Source: Anaerolineae bacterium
GTDB lineage: Bacteria > Chloroflexota > Anaerolineae > Aggregatilineales > J027
Direction: 5' to 3'
Assembly: GCA_008933735.1 (NCBI GenBank)
Contig: WBUL01000004.1
Span: forward strand, 186,001 to 250,000
Length of the DNA: 64,000 nucleotides
The notes under the pieces were generated by a model that was given only the letters and a program-made list of their open reading frames with translations, had not been told where the DNA came from and searched no databases. Positions 52,075 through 60,879 of the stretch are shown here, piece by piece (position 1 is the first letter of the stretch; each line of letters starts with the position of its first letter). A program made the position numbers and the translations under genes.

Positions 52075-52548
52075 ATGAATGTCTTACTCTTAAACCTGCT
52101 GCTGGCACTAGCATGGATCAGTTTGACCGGAGAAATCAGCGAAGAGAATTTTGCGTTCGGGTTTATTCTTGGCTACGGGATGCTGTGGCTGTGGCGTGGA
52201 TTGCTGGGAAACAGCACTTACTTCCTGAAAGTTTTCCGCGTCATCAACTTTGTGCTGTATTTTCTTAAAGAACTGGTGATCGCAAATATTCGGGTAGCGA
52301 TAGAAGTGTTAACCCCTAACCTGAAGGTGAAACCCGCCATCGTAGCTATCCCGCTGTCGGTGAAATCAAGCCAGGAAATCACGTTGCTGGCGAATCTTAT
52401 TACGCTCACCCCAGGAACGCTTTCGCTGGATGTATCCGATGACAAAAAGACACTGTATGTCCATACCATGTATATGGGCGATGCGGATGACTTCCGCCGC
52501 AGCATCAAGGAAGGTTTTGAAAAGCGTGTGCAGGAGGTATTTGATTAA
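52075..52548 (+). CDS. mrpE: Mrp antiporter subunit E
   Basis: A 157-residue protein of normal MnhE length: two N-terminal TM helices, then ANIRVAIEVLTPNLKVKPAIVAIPL, NLITLTPGTLSLDVSDDKKTLYVHTM. The TAATG overlap at 52546-52550 leads straight into mrpG, leaving no room for mrpF, which normally lies between them. Confidence 0.95.
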   Translation: MNVLLLNLLLALAWISLTGEISEENFAFGFILGYGMLWLWRGLLGNSTYFLKVFRVINFVLYFLKELVIANIRVAIEVLTPNLKVKPAIVAIPLSVKSSQEITLLANLITLTPGTLSLDVSDDKKTLYVHTMYMGDADDFRRSIKEGFEKRVQEVFD

Positions 52549-52961
52549 TGGAAATTGACCTGACTCTACGCGACGGGATTACGCTTGCGTTAATGGCGGT
52601 TGGCGTCCTATTCACGTTAGTTGCAGCGATTGGTGTACTGCGGATGCCTGACCTGTACCTGCGAATGTCGGCCTCGACCAAGGCCGCTACGATGGGCGTC
52701 GGATTTATCATGCTGGCGGTGGCGGTGCGGTTTAATGATCTGACCATCACCACACGGGCGCTGGCGATTATCGTGTTTGTTTACCTGACGGCGCCTGTTG
52801 CTGCCCATATGATCGGTAGAGCGGGTTATATTCTGGGAGTAACGCTGTACAACAAGACGGTTCTGGATGACCTGAGAGGGCATTACATCACCAAAAGAGG
52901 AACTCACGAACTGGAAAGTGTGGATGTCATTCTGGATAAAGAAAGCATCCCTCTCGAATAA
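52548..52961 (+). CDS. mrpG: Mrp antiporter subunit G
   Basis: A 137-residue membrane protein with three TM helices in residues 8-95: LFTLVAAIGVLRMPDLYLRMSASTKAATMGVG is the MnhG/PhaG mark, and a charged C-terminal tail of about 30 residues follows. Last gene of the operon; ATG shares a base with the mrpE stop. A GC-rich hairpin follows three bases after the stop. Confidence 0.94.
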   Translation: MEIDLTLRDGITLALMAVGVLFTLVAAIGVLRMPDLYLRMSASTKAATMGVGFIMLAVAVRFNDLTITTRALAIIVFVYLTAPVAAHMIGRAGYILGVTLYNKTVLDDLRGHYITKRGTHELESVDVILDKESIPLE

Positions 52962-52984
52962 AAAGGGCGGCCTGCCCGCCGCCC
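52960..52984 (-). terminator. Terminator shared between the Mrp and Opp operons
   Basis: GGGCGGC (52965-52971), six-base loop, GCCGCCC (52978-52984). Read on the minus strand the hairpin is followed by TTTTT (52964-52960), so it is a good intrinsic terminator for the Opp operon and a U-less hairpin for mrpG. Confidence 0.82.
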
Positions 52985-52990
52985 AGAATA

Positions 52991-54040
52991 TCAGGTGCGG
53001 CTCATATGGGGGTCAAGGGCGTCTCGCAATCCATCCCCCAGAAAGTTAAAGGCAAACATAATCAGAAAAAGCGCCATAGAAGGGAAAATCGCCTGGTGAG
53101 GATAACTGCTGATAGCGCCCGCCCCGTCTGCAATCATTGATCCCCAGCTTGGCGTGGGAGGATTAACCCCCAAGCCGATAAAACTCAGGAAAGCCTCAAA
53201 CGAAATATAGGTTGGGATGGTCAGCGTTTCAGCCACCACAATTGGGCCAAGAATATTCGGTAGGATGTGACGAAAAATAATCGTAAAGTCACTGGCTCCG
53301 ACCGAGGTCGCCGCTTCGATGTACTCGCGCTGGCGAATTGATAAGACCTGTCCTCGTGCCAGACGTGCCGTATTCATCCAGGAAGTCAACCCAATGCCGA
53401 TAAAAATGAACAGCATTCCACCAAAGCGCGAGTCGATCTGGTTCAACCGATAGGCAAACGTTCCCTGGTCACTGGCATTAAAGGTGGCACGGAAATAAGC
53501 CATTAACAGGATGACCAGCAGGATGGTCGGGAAGGCATACATAATGTCTACCAGACGCATGATCAGATTATCTACCCGCCCCCCTGCATAACCGGAAACC
53601 AGCCCCAGAATGAGACCCACTGCAAGACTTACCATTGGGCCAACAAATGCAACAGATAGTGAAACCCGTGACCCATAAATAATCCGGCTTAGCAGATCAC
53701 GCCCCAGGTTATCCGCCCCCAAGATGTAATCCTCGCTGACCGTCACCCATCCGCCTTCTTCATCTTTGGCTTTCATATTGGGAAACAGATCGATCACCCA
53801 GCGAGGGGCGGAATTGTTGTTGGTCAATACCTGTTCCCGATAGTCATTGGGCGCGATATAAGGTGCAAAAATCGCAATCAGCACACTGAGAATAACAATG
53901 ACTAATCCAACTACCGCCGCGCGATTGCGAATCAGGCGTTTCCACGCATCAACCCAGAGTTTGTTGGTATGATGCATGTCCTGGGCAAGTTCTGGCACGC
54001 CGACTAAAGTTGGTTTTTGTGCTTGTTCTGATGTTGTCAT
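52991..54040 (-). CDS. Peptide ABC transporter permease (OppC/DppC-like)
   Basis: A 349-residue permease: an N-terminal cytoplasmic stretch, a first TM helix (about 40-62, VVGLVIVILSVLIAIFAPYIAPNDY), a periplasmic loop, and five further TM helices. ADNLGRDLLSRIIYGSRVSL and REYIEAATSVGASDFTIIFRHILPN (EAA loop) identify the OppC/DppC family. It imports di- or oligopeptides with the OppB partner at 54056. No OppD/OppF ATPase is nearby. Confidence 0.94.
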   Translation of the reverse strand: MTTSEQAQKPTLVGVPELAQDMHHTNKLWVDAWKRLIRNRAAVVGLVIVILSVLIAIFAPYIAPNDYREQVLTNNNSAPRWVIDLFPNMKAKDEEGGWVTVSEDYILGADNLGRDLLSRIIYGSRVSLSVAFVGPMVSLAVGLILGLVSGYAGGRVDNLIMRLVDIMYAFPTILLVILLMAYFRATFNASDQGTFAYRLNQIDSRFGGMLFIFIGIGLTSWMNTARLARGQVLSIRQREYIEAATSVGASDFTIIFRHILPNILGPIVVAETLTIPTYISFEAFLSFIGLGVNPPTPSWGSMIADGAGAISSYPHQAIFPSMALFLIMFAFNFLGDGLRDALDPHMSRT

Positions 54041-54055
54041 CTTATTCCCTCACGG

Positions 54056-55069
54056 TTAGCTCAACCGGATGCGCGGATCGAGCCAGGCGTAAACAATGTC
54101 TACTATAAAATTAGCAAAGACCAGGAAAAAGGCGTAAATCAGGATCGTTCCCATAATCACTGGATAATCCCGACCGCCAATGCTGGTCACGAAATATTTC
54201 CCCATTCCAGGAATGCCAAAGACGATTTCTGTCACGAAAGTTCCGGTGATAAGCGCCGCAATCAGCGGGCCAAGCACCGTTACCACAGGGATCATAGCGT
54301 TTTTCATCGCGTGCCGGGTGATTACAAGCTGCTCCCGAAGCCCCTTGGCGCGAGCAGTACGAATGTAATCTTCGTCTAAGACTTGGAGTAAACTGGCGCG
54401 GGTCAGCCGTGCGATTAAGGCGGATGAAGCAAACCCCAGAGTGAAGGATGGCATAATCATCTGTTCAAGGGTTCCCCATCCTGTTGGGGGGAGCAGACCA
54501 AGCTCAACGCCCACGATATAACGCAGCAGGGGTCCCAGAGTGACAATCGGCAGGGATACCCCCAGCACCGCAATTCCCATTCCCAAATAGTCAAAAATGG
54601 TGTTTTTTCTTATTGCCGCCAACGTTCCCAGGGGCATTCCAATGAGGCAGGCAATGGCGACTGCGGCTCCCCCCAATTTGGCTGAAACCGGGAAGTTATC
54701 ACGGAAAATGTCGTTGACGGTTCGACTGGCAGATTTAATTGAAGGGCCAAAGTTCATCCAGCGAATATAAGCATTATCCCCTATTGGCAATTTGAGATTG
54801 ATTAAGTGGTCATTTTCAGGCAGAGGCTTCCACTCCCCGGTGGTAACACGGGGGATAAAAGCATAATACATATAATCCAGATACTGTTTTAACAGGGGAT
54901 CATCCAGGTGATATTTTTTTTCCAGGTTCTTCTGGATTCGTTCCGGCAGTGCTTTTTCTCGATCAAATGGCCCACCTGGCACCTGGTGCATGAGTAAAAA
55001 AGTGATGATAGAAACCATCACCATCACCAGTCCCATCCACAATATACGCCGCACGAAAAATTGATACAT
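54056..55069 (-). CDS. Peptide ABC transporter permease (OppB/DppB-like)
   Basis: A 337-residue permease beginning MYQFFVRRILWMGLVMVMVS, with HQVPGGPFDREK in the first loop, and the EAA loop EDYIRTARAKGLREQLVITRHAMKNA that identifies OppB/DppB. ATG 55069 is five bases after GGGAGG; a GTG directly before it (55072) is in frame. OppC follows 15 bases downstream. Confidence 0.94.
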   Translation of the reverse strand: MYQFFVRRILWMGLVMVMVSIITFLLMHQVPGGPFDREKALPERIQKNLEKKYHLDDPLLKQYLDYMYYAFIPRVTTGEWKPLPENDHLINLKLPIGDNAYIRWMNFGPSIKSASRTVNDIFRDNFPVSAKLGGAAVAIACLIGMPLGTLAAIRKNTIFDYLGMGIAVLGVSLPIVTLGPLLRYIVGVELGLLPPTGWGTLEQMIMPSFTLGFASSALIARLTRASLLQVLDEDYIRTARAKGLREQLVITRHAMKNAMIPVVTVLGPLIAALITGTFVTEIVFGIPGMGKYFVTSIGGRDYPVIMGTILIYAFFLVFANFIVDIVYAWLDPRIRLS

Positions 55070-55089
55070 CACAACCTCCCAGGCAAAAG

Positions 55090-55123
55090 TGAGAACAAGG
55101 GGCGGCTAAGCCCCTTGTTCTCA
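55090..55123 (-). terminator. Long perfect hairpin between oppA-like and oppB-like genes
   Basis: TGAGAACAAGGGGC (55090-55103) and its inverted copy GCCCCTTGTTCTCA (55110-55123) enclose a six-base loop, a perfect 14-bp stem. It lies 54 bases downstream of the oppA-like stop. On the minus strand CTTTTGCC follows, a weak U-tract. It could end most transcripts after the binding-protein gene or protect its mRNA. Confidence 0.72.
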
Positions 55124-55177
55124 ACGCAGACCAAACAGTGGATCTTTATCCATCGTCTGGCTGTAGTTATTTGGCGT

Positions 55178-56848
55178 CTACTTAATATCCCACTTCTCGA
55201 AGCGTTCGCGCCCAATGACCGAGAGGGTGCGTTCCACGTTCGGTTTGGTCAACTGGGTTTCGACGTAGTAGTAAATCGGTGCCATCGCGGCATCCTGGTT
55301 GACCAGTAGATATTCTGCCTGGGCATACAGTTCACGGCGGACATCCGGGTCATTTTCAGTCAATGCCTGATCAACCAGCGCATCGTACTCAGGATTCACC
55401 CAGTTGGGATCATTCTGAGTGGAGTCCGAACGGAACAGTTCGCCAGAGAAGTTGTGAGCATCGGGGTAGTCATAGCACCAGCCGTAGCGGAAGATCTGCG
55501 GGGCATCGTTCTTGCGGGTGTCCAGGAACACACCGAATTCCTGGAAGGTGATCTGGACTTCAACACCCAGTGTTTCGCGCCACATGTTCTGGATGGCTTC
55601 GATGATGCTCTTGTGCAGATCAGTTTCGTTGGTCATGTAAGTGATCGGCGGCAGTTCGTCTACCGAAATGCCTTTTTCATCCAGATACGCCTGCAATTCG
55701 GCTTTGGCGGCTTCGGGATCGTATTTGATCGCCAGATCAGGATAATCTTCCTGGCTTGGTGCGGCGGTGAGGTTCGGCAGCATGTAGAAGCCAGCCGGAA
55801 TTTGCCCGGCCTTCAGGATGTTGTCGGTGATCGCCTGACGGTCAATCGCCATCGACAGCGCACGGCGCACACGGGCATCGTTCACCGGTTCTTTTTCGGT
55901 GTTAAAGCCGTAACCATAGGAGCAGGAGCTGGGGGAAACGGTAAATTCGTTCGGATATTCAACGCGAATACGATCCAGGTCAGCGGTAGGCAGGTCATCC
56001 ATGAAGTCAAGATTGCCAGCTTCATATTCCGCCAGTTTTGCGGACTGTTCCAGCAGCAGGAAGACGATTTCATCAATCTTCGCCTGACCAACGTAGTCGG
56101 TGCCAGGCCAGAAGGGATTCTTAATCAGGGTCAGGCTTTCGTCATGCGCCCATTCTTTCAACGCATATGGGCCGTAACTCTGGAAGGTGCCTTCGTCAGC
56201 CCATGCATCACCCATTTCGTCAATCACCCACTGGGGCTGCGCCAGCGCCATCCACATACCGTAGATGTTCGCCAGGAACGGCGTAGCTTTGGGGGCGGTA
56301 ATTTGGAGGGTGTAGTCATCCAGAGCCGCCACCGCGACATCATCGGCTGAACCAGAGCCACCATTATATTCGGCGCCGCCTACAATCCAGGGAGCCAGCA
56401 CGTAGGCATAGGGGCCAGCGGTGTTCGGGTCAAGGGTGCGCTTGATGCCATACACAAAATCGTTGGCGGTTACGTAGCGAACATTACCATCGGCGTCTTT
56501 GACTTCTTCTACCGCGCCGCTGTCCGTATTGTAAACCACCCATGGGACATTCTGCATCAGCGAGAAGGTATACACCAGACCATCGTCCGATACTGACCAC
56601 TCGGTGGCGATGCCGGGTTCAACCGTGACCGTTACTTCATTCAGGGTGGTCAAACCAACGTAGGTTGCTTCAAGAATCTGGATACTCGCTACGTCTTCGG
56701 CCAGACCGGGGTCAAGATGCGGAATATCATCCTGCCCGATATTCGCTACATACAGCACCTTCGCTTCCTGCGCCCCGGAAATGCCGAAAGCGCCGACCAG
56801 CATCGATGCCAGCAAGACAAGTAAAACAACACGGGTAATATTCCTCAT
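55178..56848 (-). CDS. Peptide ABC transporter substrate-binding protein (OppA/DppA-like)
   Basis: A 556-residue family 5 solute-binding protein with a Sec signal (MRNITRVVLLVLLASMLVGA, cleavage near GAQEA). Typical parts are VANIGQDDIPHLDPGLAEDVAS, GLVYTFSLMQNVPW (the YTFxLR-type block), NDARVRRALSMAIDRQAI and YRYGWCYDYPDAHNF. It binds peptides outside the cell. The ATG has GAGGA upstream. Its divergent neighbour is an NlpC/P60 endopeptidase, and the 170-base gap between them has inverted repeats. Confidence 0.94.
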   Translation of the reverse strand: MRNITRVVLLVLLASMLVGAFGISGAQEAKVLYVANIGQDDIPHLDPGLAEDVASIQILEATYVGLTTLNEVTVTVEPGIATEWSVSDDGLVYTFSLMQNVPWVVYNTDSGAVEEVKDADGNVRYVTANDFVYGIKRTLDPNTAGPYAYVLAPWIVGGAEYNGGSGSADDVAVAALDDYTLQITAPKATPFLANIYGMWMALAQPQWVIDEMGDAWADEGTFQSYGPYALKEWAHDESLTLIKNPFWPGTDYVGQAKIDEIVFLLLEQSAKLAEYEAGNLDFMDDLPTADLDRIRVEYPNEFTVSPSSCSYGYGFNTEKEPVNDARVRRALSMAIDRQAITDNILKAGQIPAGFYMLPNLTAAPSQEDYPDLAIKYDPEAAKAELQAYLDEKGISVDELPPITYMTNETDLHKSIIEAIQNMWRETLGVEVQITFQEFGVFLDTRKNDAPQIFRYGWCYDYPDAHNFSGELFRSDSTQNDPNWVNPEYDALVDQALTENDPDVRRELYAQAEYLLVNQDAAMAPIYYYVETQLTKPNVERTLSVIGRERFEKWDIK

Positions 56849-56880
56849 AGTAGAAAATCCTCACTATTGAAATCACTTTT

Positions 56881-56909
56881 GGACAGGGTTGTCCACAGGC
56901 GCTATTATA
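56881..56909 (-). promoter_or_regulatory. Promoter -10 and inverted repeat upstream of oppA-like gene
   Basis: On the minus strand TATAAT lies at 56909-56904, with TTGAAA at 56929-56924 (14-base spacer, short). GGACA-N4-TGTCC (56881-56894) lies just downstream, where a repressor could block the start. The -35 is uncertain. Confidence 0.4.
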
Positions 56910-56946
56910 CTCAATGTCAAGCGTTTCAACACCAATTTTAGAGCCA

Positions 56947-56964
56947 TTCGTTAGACATAACGAA
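56947..56964. promoter_or_regulatory. Inverted repeat in the oppA/NlpC divergent region
   Basis: TTCGTTA (56947-56953), GACA, TAACGAA (56958-56964): a perfect 7-bp inverted repeat with 4-base spacer, TetR- or GntR-like in form, placed where it could control both divergent genes. Confidence 0.45.
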
Positions 56965-57018
56965 AAACCTTCATCGCTTCTACACAATTTAGAAAAATCT
57001 GATGAAAGATAAGCAAAG

Positions 57019-58236
57019 GTGAACTTATCACATCCCTTACCCCCAAACGTTACTTATGAGATGCTCACAGCAGCGTTCTGGCTCAACCGCGTGTCGGATC
57101 ATGTTTTTCATACCGCAGACACTATCGCGGCCTTTAACCGACATGTGTATGAAATTTTGAATTTACCTGAAATCTCCACACTGCCGGATCATCTGCCCGC
57201 AGAGCAGGTGGTTGAACAAATCGAAAAGTACTTCGACCATGCCCAAAAAACACGCTACGGCGGCAGTTCTCAACTGCTGGCGGCATCCTACTTTGAGACC
57301 CTGCACCACAATGCCCTGCCCGAACTTGAAAAACACATTCCGGTACAGTTCGGGCTGGCTGTCCGACGCACCCATGTACGGGCATTTCCGTCATCTGACC
57401 TCATTATGGCCGAACCTTACGATTTCGCCTTTGATTTAGCCCAGGAAACATCGATTGATGTCGGATGGCCGGTCGCAGTTCTGCTCAGCAGTCGGGATCA
57501 GAAGTGGTCTTTTTGTCTGGTACCGCATTACTGGGGCTGGGTTGCCGCGTCGGACATTGCCACAGCGCCGCGTGAACAGGTGCAGCATTACGCAGAATCG
57601 TTCCCTTTTGTCCGCACCATTGCTAACCGGGGGTTGGTTGCTCTGGAAAAAGGCGGCGGAGTCACTCCCCAGATGGGAACCCGGCTGCCCCTGGCAGAAT
57701 CACAGCAGGTGAGCATTCCTGTAAGGGAGAAAGACGGCCAATTACAGTTGGTGTGTGGTTCTATTCATCCAGAACACTTCCACACAGGAGATTTACCCTG
57801 CACACTCGCCAATATTTTTACCCAGGCATTCTCCCTGACCGGAGAAGCCTATGCATGGGGGGATTCGCGGTTGGGGATTTTCGGGCGCGACTGTTCCCGG
57901 TTCATCAAGGATGTATATGCGACCATAGGGATCATTCTGCCGCGCAACGGCGATCAGCAGGGGCAGGCTGGCAAACTGCGTGTAGCGTTTTCTTCAGATA
58001 TGTCTGATGCAGAACGTACACGGCTGATTGTGGAGCATGGCCAACCGGGGGATATTCTCGTCATTCCCACCCATGTAATGCTTTATCTTGGCCACATTGA
58101 GGGCAAACCCTATATTATTCATGATGTCACCAGCGGGCAAAACCGGATTATCGTTTCCGATCTTCTGTTAGGACAGGGCAGTCCGCGCGGATCGCTGCTC
58201 AGCCGCCTTGACCGGATGGTGGGAGTTGAATTGTAG
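57019..58236 (+). CDS. SH3-NlpC/P60 family endopeptidase (YkfC-like)
   Basis: A 405-residue protein. Residues about 115-270 look like two SH3b-type domains (VRRTHVRAFPSSD, YWGWVAASDIA), and the C-terminal about 130 residues are an NlpC/P60 peptidase with Cys292 in FGRDCSRFIKDVY and His352 in THVMLYLG. The architecture matches gamma-D-glutamyl-L-diamino acid endopeptidases such as YkfC, which cut murein peptides. No signal peptide is seen, so it may act inside on imported peptides. GTG start with only a weak ribosome-binding site; an ATG at 57058 is an alternative. It fits the dipeptide epimerase and peptide importer nearby. Confidence 0.88.
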   Translation: MNLSHPLPPNVTYEMLTAAFWLNRVSDHVFHTADTIAAFNRHVYEILNLPEISTLPDHLPAEQVVEQIEKYFDHAQKTRYGGSSQLLAASYFETLHHNALPELEKHIPVQFGLAVRRTHVRAFPSSDLIMAEPYDFAFDLAQETSIDVGWPVAVLLSSRDQKWSFCLVPHYWGWVAASDIATAPREQVQHYAESFPFVRTIANRGLVALEKGGGVTPQMGTRLPLAESQQVSIPVREKDGQLQLVCGSIHPEHFHTGDLPCTLANIFTQAFSLTGEAYAWGDSRLGIFGRDCSRFIKDVYATIGIILPRNGDQQGQAGKLRVAFSSDMSDAERTRLIVEHGQPGDILVIPTHVMLYLGHIEGKPYIIHDVTSGQNRIIVSDLLLGQGSPRGSLLSRLDRMVGVEL

Positions 58237-58245
58237 GCGCCTCCA

Positions 58246-59802
58246 TCATTCTTTTTGCAAGAGATAGGTATAGTTCAAGCGCAGTTTTCCGTCGCCCAGA
58301 AATTCAACCAACCCCAATTGGGCGGCAAAGCGGTGATTGTCCAGGGCAATGCAGACCCGATTCGGTTCGTATTCCTCATGCGTAATGGTGAGCTGCTCAT
58401 CCACCACCCGGATAGTCACCTGTTCCGCCCCGGTGTATCGCCCTACATAGTCTTTCCACAGCGTCTTATCGGGGCGAAATGTAGTATCAAAATCAACGCG
58501 GCGGCAGGGAGCACCATTCAACATCAGGTATTCTGTTGTGCCATCCGTTTCCGAGATGAAACCAACAGCCCCAGCCTGCCAGAAATAGCGGTTATCTGCG
58601 TAGGCCAGCAGAGGTACGATCATACCCTGCCAATCCAGCACTAATTGGTTGTTTTCCACGTAAATCCGGGCTAAACCGCGTTCATACCCCAGGTAGGTAC
58701 CTTCGAAGTGTTTCCACTGCGCGGTATCGGGCTGAACAGGAGTCACAGAAACAGGTTCGGAATTGCCCAGTAACCCATCGATGATGTGATGGCAGATATT
58801 CAGGGCGTGAGGCCAGAACCCCGCTGCACGGTTGAACAGCAGCACGACCGCAATCTGCTGATCGGGCAGCATGACCAGTTTTCCCCCAAATGTGCTGATT
58901 GACCCATCATGCCCGACCCAGCGCCGCCCATTGACCGTTTCCAGCATCCAGCCCAGGCCATAACCTTTTTGGGTAGGGGTATATGCGTCCGCAGTAAAGG
59001 TTTGCATATGGGCCACAGAATCTTTTGATAGGATCGTATTCTGCCCGAATTTTCCACCGTTCAAGTGTGCAATGGCAAAATTCGCCACATCCAGTACCGT
59101 TGAGATCAGCGACCCGGACGGATAGCCTCCGGTGTTGTCCGCAAAGGGTCGCTGCACGGTGAGTCTGCCAATTTCATCAATATCATGGGACTGCGCGAGG
59201 GGATAGGTCATTGCCACTGCAATGTCAAAGGTACTGCGCTGCATATCAGCAGGTTCTAAGACTTGCTGCCGCATAATATCAGTGTAATTTTTCTCATAAA
59301 TCAGTTCCAGGATGCGTCCCGCAATCCGAAAACCAGGGTTACTGTATGAATATAACGTGCCGGGGGGAGCAATAAATTCATGAGTAGGGAATTCATCCCG
59401 GATATAAGCGGCTAATCCATCAGGATGCCTTGACCCATGCGGAACATGATGGGTCTGGAATCCTGCGGTGTGGCTTAACAGGCGGCGCAAAGTGATTCCA
59501 TCACCGTATTTCATCTCGCTGAAGCGGAGTGCTGGGAGATAGTTTTGCACAGGGACATCCAGATCCAGCTTGCCTGCCTCAACCAACTGCATCACGGCGG
59601 TTACGGTCATTGGCTTGGTGATTGAGCCGATGCGAAACAGGGTGTCCGGTGTCACGGGCTGGTTGGTTTCTACGCTGTTCACCCCGAATCCCTGGGCATA
59701 TATCACCTGCCGATTCTGCACGATTGCCAGTGCCGCGCCGGGAACCGAAGCGGCGTTCATCAGAGCACGAATCTTCCGTTCGAGTGTATAAAAACTGAGC
59801 AT
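58246..59802 (-). CDS. Beta-lactamase-fold serine hydrolase with C-terminal beta domain
   Basis: A 518-residue class C beta-lactamase-related protein. The nucleophile is Ser60 in GSITK (SxxK, Lys63), then YSYSNPGF (YxN) and WVGHDGS (HxG-like KTG replacement). The last about 150 residues form a lipocalin- or DUF3471-like beta domain often seen in these hydrolases. No signal peptide is visible, so it is probably cytoplasmic; esterases, D-aminopeptidases and peptidoglycan peptide hydrolases are in the family. The ATG at 59802 has GGAAGGG upstream; the frame stays open upstream to about 60168 but would then overlap the divergent epimerase gene. It diverges from the epimerase gene. Confidence 0.9.
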   Translation of the reverse strand: MLSFYTLERKIRALMNAASVPGAALAIVQNRQVIYAQGFGVNSVETNQPVTPDTLFRIGSITKPMTVTAVMQLVEAGKLDLDVPVQNYLPALRFSEMKYGDGITLRRLLSHTAGFQTHHVPHGSRHPDGLAAYIRDEFPTHEFIAPPGTLYSYSNPGFRIAGRILELIYEKNYTDIMRQQVLEPADMQRSTFDIAVAMTYPLAQSHDIDEIGRLTVQRPFADNTGGYPSGSLISTVLDVANFAIAHLNGGKFGQNTILSKDSVAHMQTFTADAYTPTQKGYGLGWMLETVNGRRWVGHDGSISTFGGKLVMLPDQQIAVVLLFNRAAGFWPHALNICHHIIDGLLGNSEPVSVTPVQPDTAQWKHFEGTYLGYERGLARIYVENNQLVLDWQGMIVPLLAYADNRYFWQAGAVGFISETDGTTEYLMLNGAPCRRVDFDTTFRPDKTLWKDYVGRYTGAEQVTIRVVDEQLTITHEEYEPNRVCIALDNHRFAAQLGLVEFLGDGKLRLNYTYLLQKE

Positions 59803-59862
59803 GGTTTTCGTCCCTTCCGCGCAGTATATTCTACTCTGCAAAATCACTTGAAACGAACCACC

Positions 59863-60879
59863 ATGAAAATTTCCGCTCATTCCGTTACACTGCAATTGAG
59901 AGTACCTTTCAAGATTTCTTATGGGGCAAGCACAACCCGCGAAAATGTTCTCGTCTCCATTGATGAAGGGGTGGGGGAAGGCGCGGTTGTGCCGTATTAC
60001 GGCGAAACCCCACAGCGCATCATCAGCTATGTGCAAAGCAGGGAAGTGCAAAAAGCGGTTGACCATTTTTCGATAGAAGATTTGCGGCTTCCTCCCGGCG
60101 AATCCAGTGCCGCACGGGCAGCAGTAGACCTGGCGCTGCATGATCTGTGGGGCAAACAGCAGGGGCATCCGCTTTACCGCCTGTGGGGGCTGAATCCGGC
60201 AAACTGCCCACGAATGTCTTACACCATCCCCATGTCAGATGATGATGACACCTACCGCCAGATGCTGCGGGAAAAACAAGGCTACCCCCTGATTAAACTC
60301 AAATTAGGCAGCGGTAGCCTGGAAAAAGACCTATGGATGGTCAAAACAGCGGCTGCGGAAATGGACGGTACCCTGTGTGTGGACGCGAATAATGCCTGGA
60401 CAGCCGATCAAGCCTTAACGATTATTCCCCAGCTTATTGACCTGGGGGTGCTGTTTGTCGAGCAGCCTGTTGGCCGCTATGACATGGACGGGTGGCGCAA
60501 AATTTCAACTGAACTCCCGGAAGACAGACCGCCTCTCATTGCCGATGAATCCGTGCAAGGCGTGGACAGCATTTCGCCGCTGGCGGGTCTGGCAGATGGG
60601 ATTAACATCAAACTGGCGAAATGCGGTGGTTTGTTTCCGGCGCGTCAGATGATCCATCAGGCACGAGAACTGGGCATGAAAATCATGCTCGGCTGTATGG
60701 TCGAAACGTCGGTCGCAATTACCGCCATGTCGCACCTGGCACCACTGGCAGATTATCTGGATCTGGATGGCAACCAACTGCTGATCCATGACCCGTTTAT
60801 GGGAATGACGGTTGATGAACACGGCACACTGACTCTGCCCGATGCCCCTGGGTTAGGAGTAACGCCCCGTGCTGAATGA
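59863..60879 (+). CDS. Enolase-superfamily dipeptide epimerase (YkfB/YcjG-like)
   Basis: A 338-residue member of the muconate-lactonising/L-Ala-D/L-Glu epimerase group. Catalytic Lys pair in LIKLKLGSG (KxK), metal ligands in CVDANNAW, FVEQP and IADES, second catalytic Lys in INIKLAKCGG. This set with the ending HDPF is typical of dipeptide epimerases, which convert L-Ala-D-Glu from murein to L-Ala-L-Glu. ATG 59863 was chosen; a TTG at 59848 is in frame. The 3' end overlaps the next gene by 11 bases. Confidence 0.92.
   Translation: MKISAHSVTLQLRVPFKISYGASTTRENVLVSIDEGVGEGAVVPYYGETPQRIISYVQSREVQKAVDHFSIEDLRLPPGESSAARAAVDLALHDLWGKQQGHPLYRLWGLNPANCPRMSYTIPMSDDDDTYRQMLREKQGYPLIKLKLGSGSLEKDLWMVKTAAAEMDGTLCVDANNAWTADQALTIIPQLIDLGVLFVEQPVGRYDMDGWRKISTELPEDRPPLIADESVQGVDSISPLAGLADGINIKLAKCGGLFPARQMIHQARELGMKIMLGCMVETSVAITAMSHLAPLADYLDLDGNQLLIHDPFMGMTVDEHGTLTLPDAPGLGVTPRAE

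Noticed and set aside
55454-56350. 298-codon plus-strand open frame
   Set aside because: It lies entirely antisense to the well-supported peptide-binding protein gene; its translation has no recognisable domain and no ribosome-binding site.
59803-60168. N-terminal extension of the serine hydrolase to 640 residues
   Set aside because: The extension overlaps the divergent epimerase gene; the ATG at 59802 has a good ribosome-binding site and gives the normal family start.
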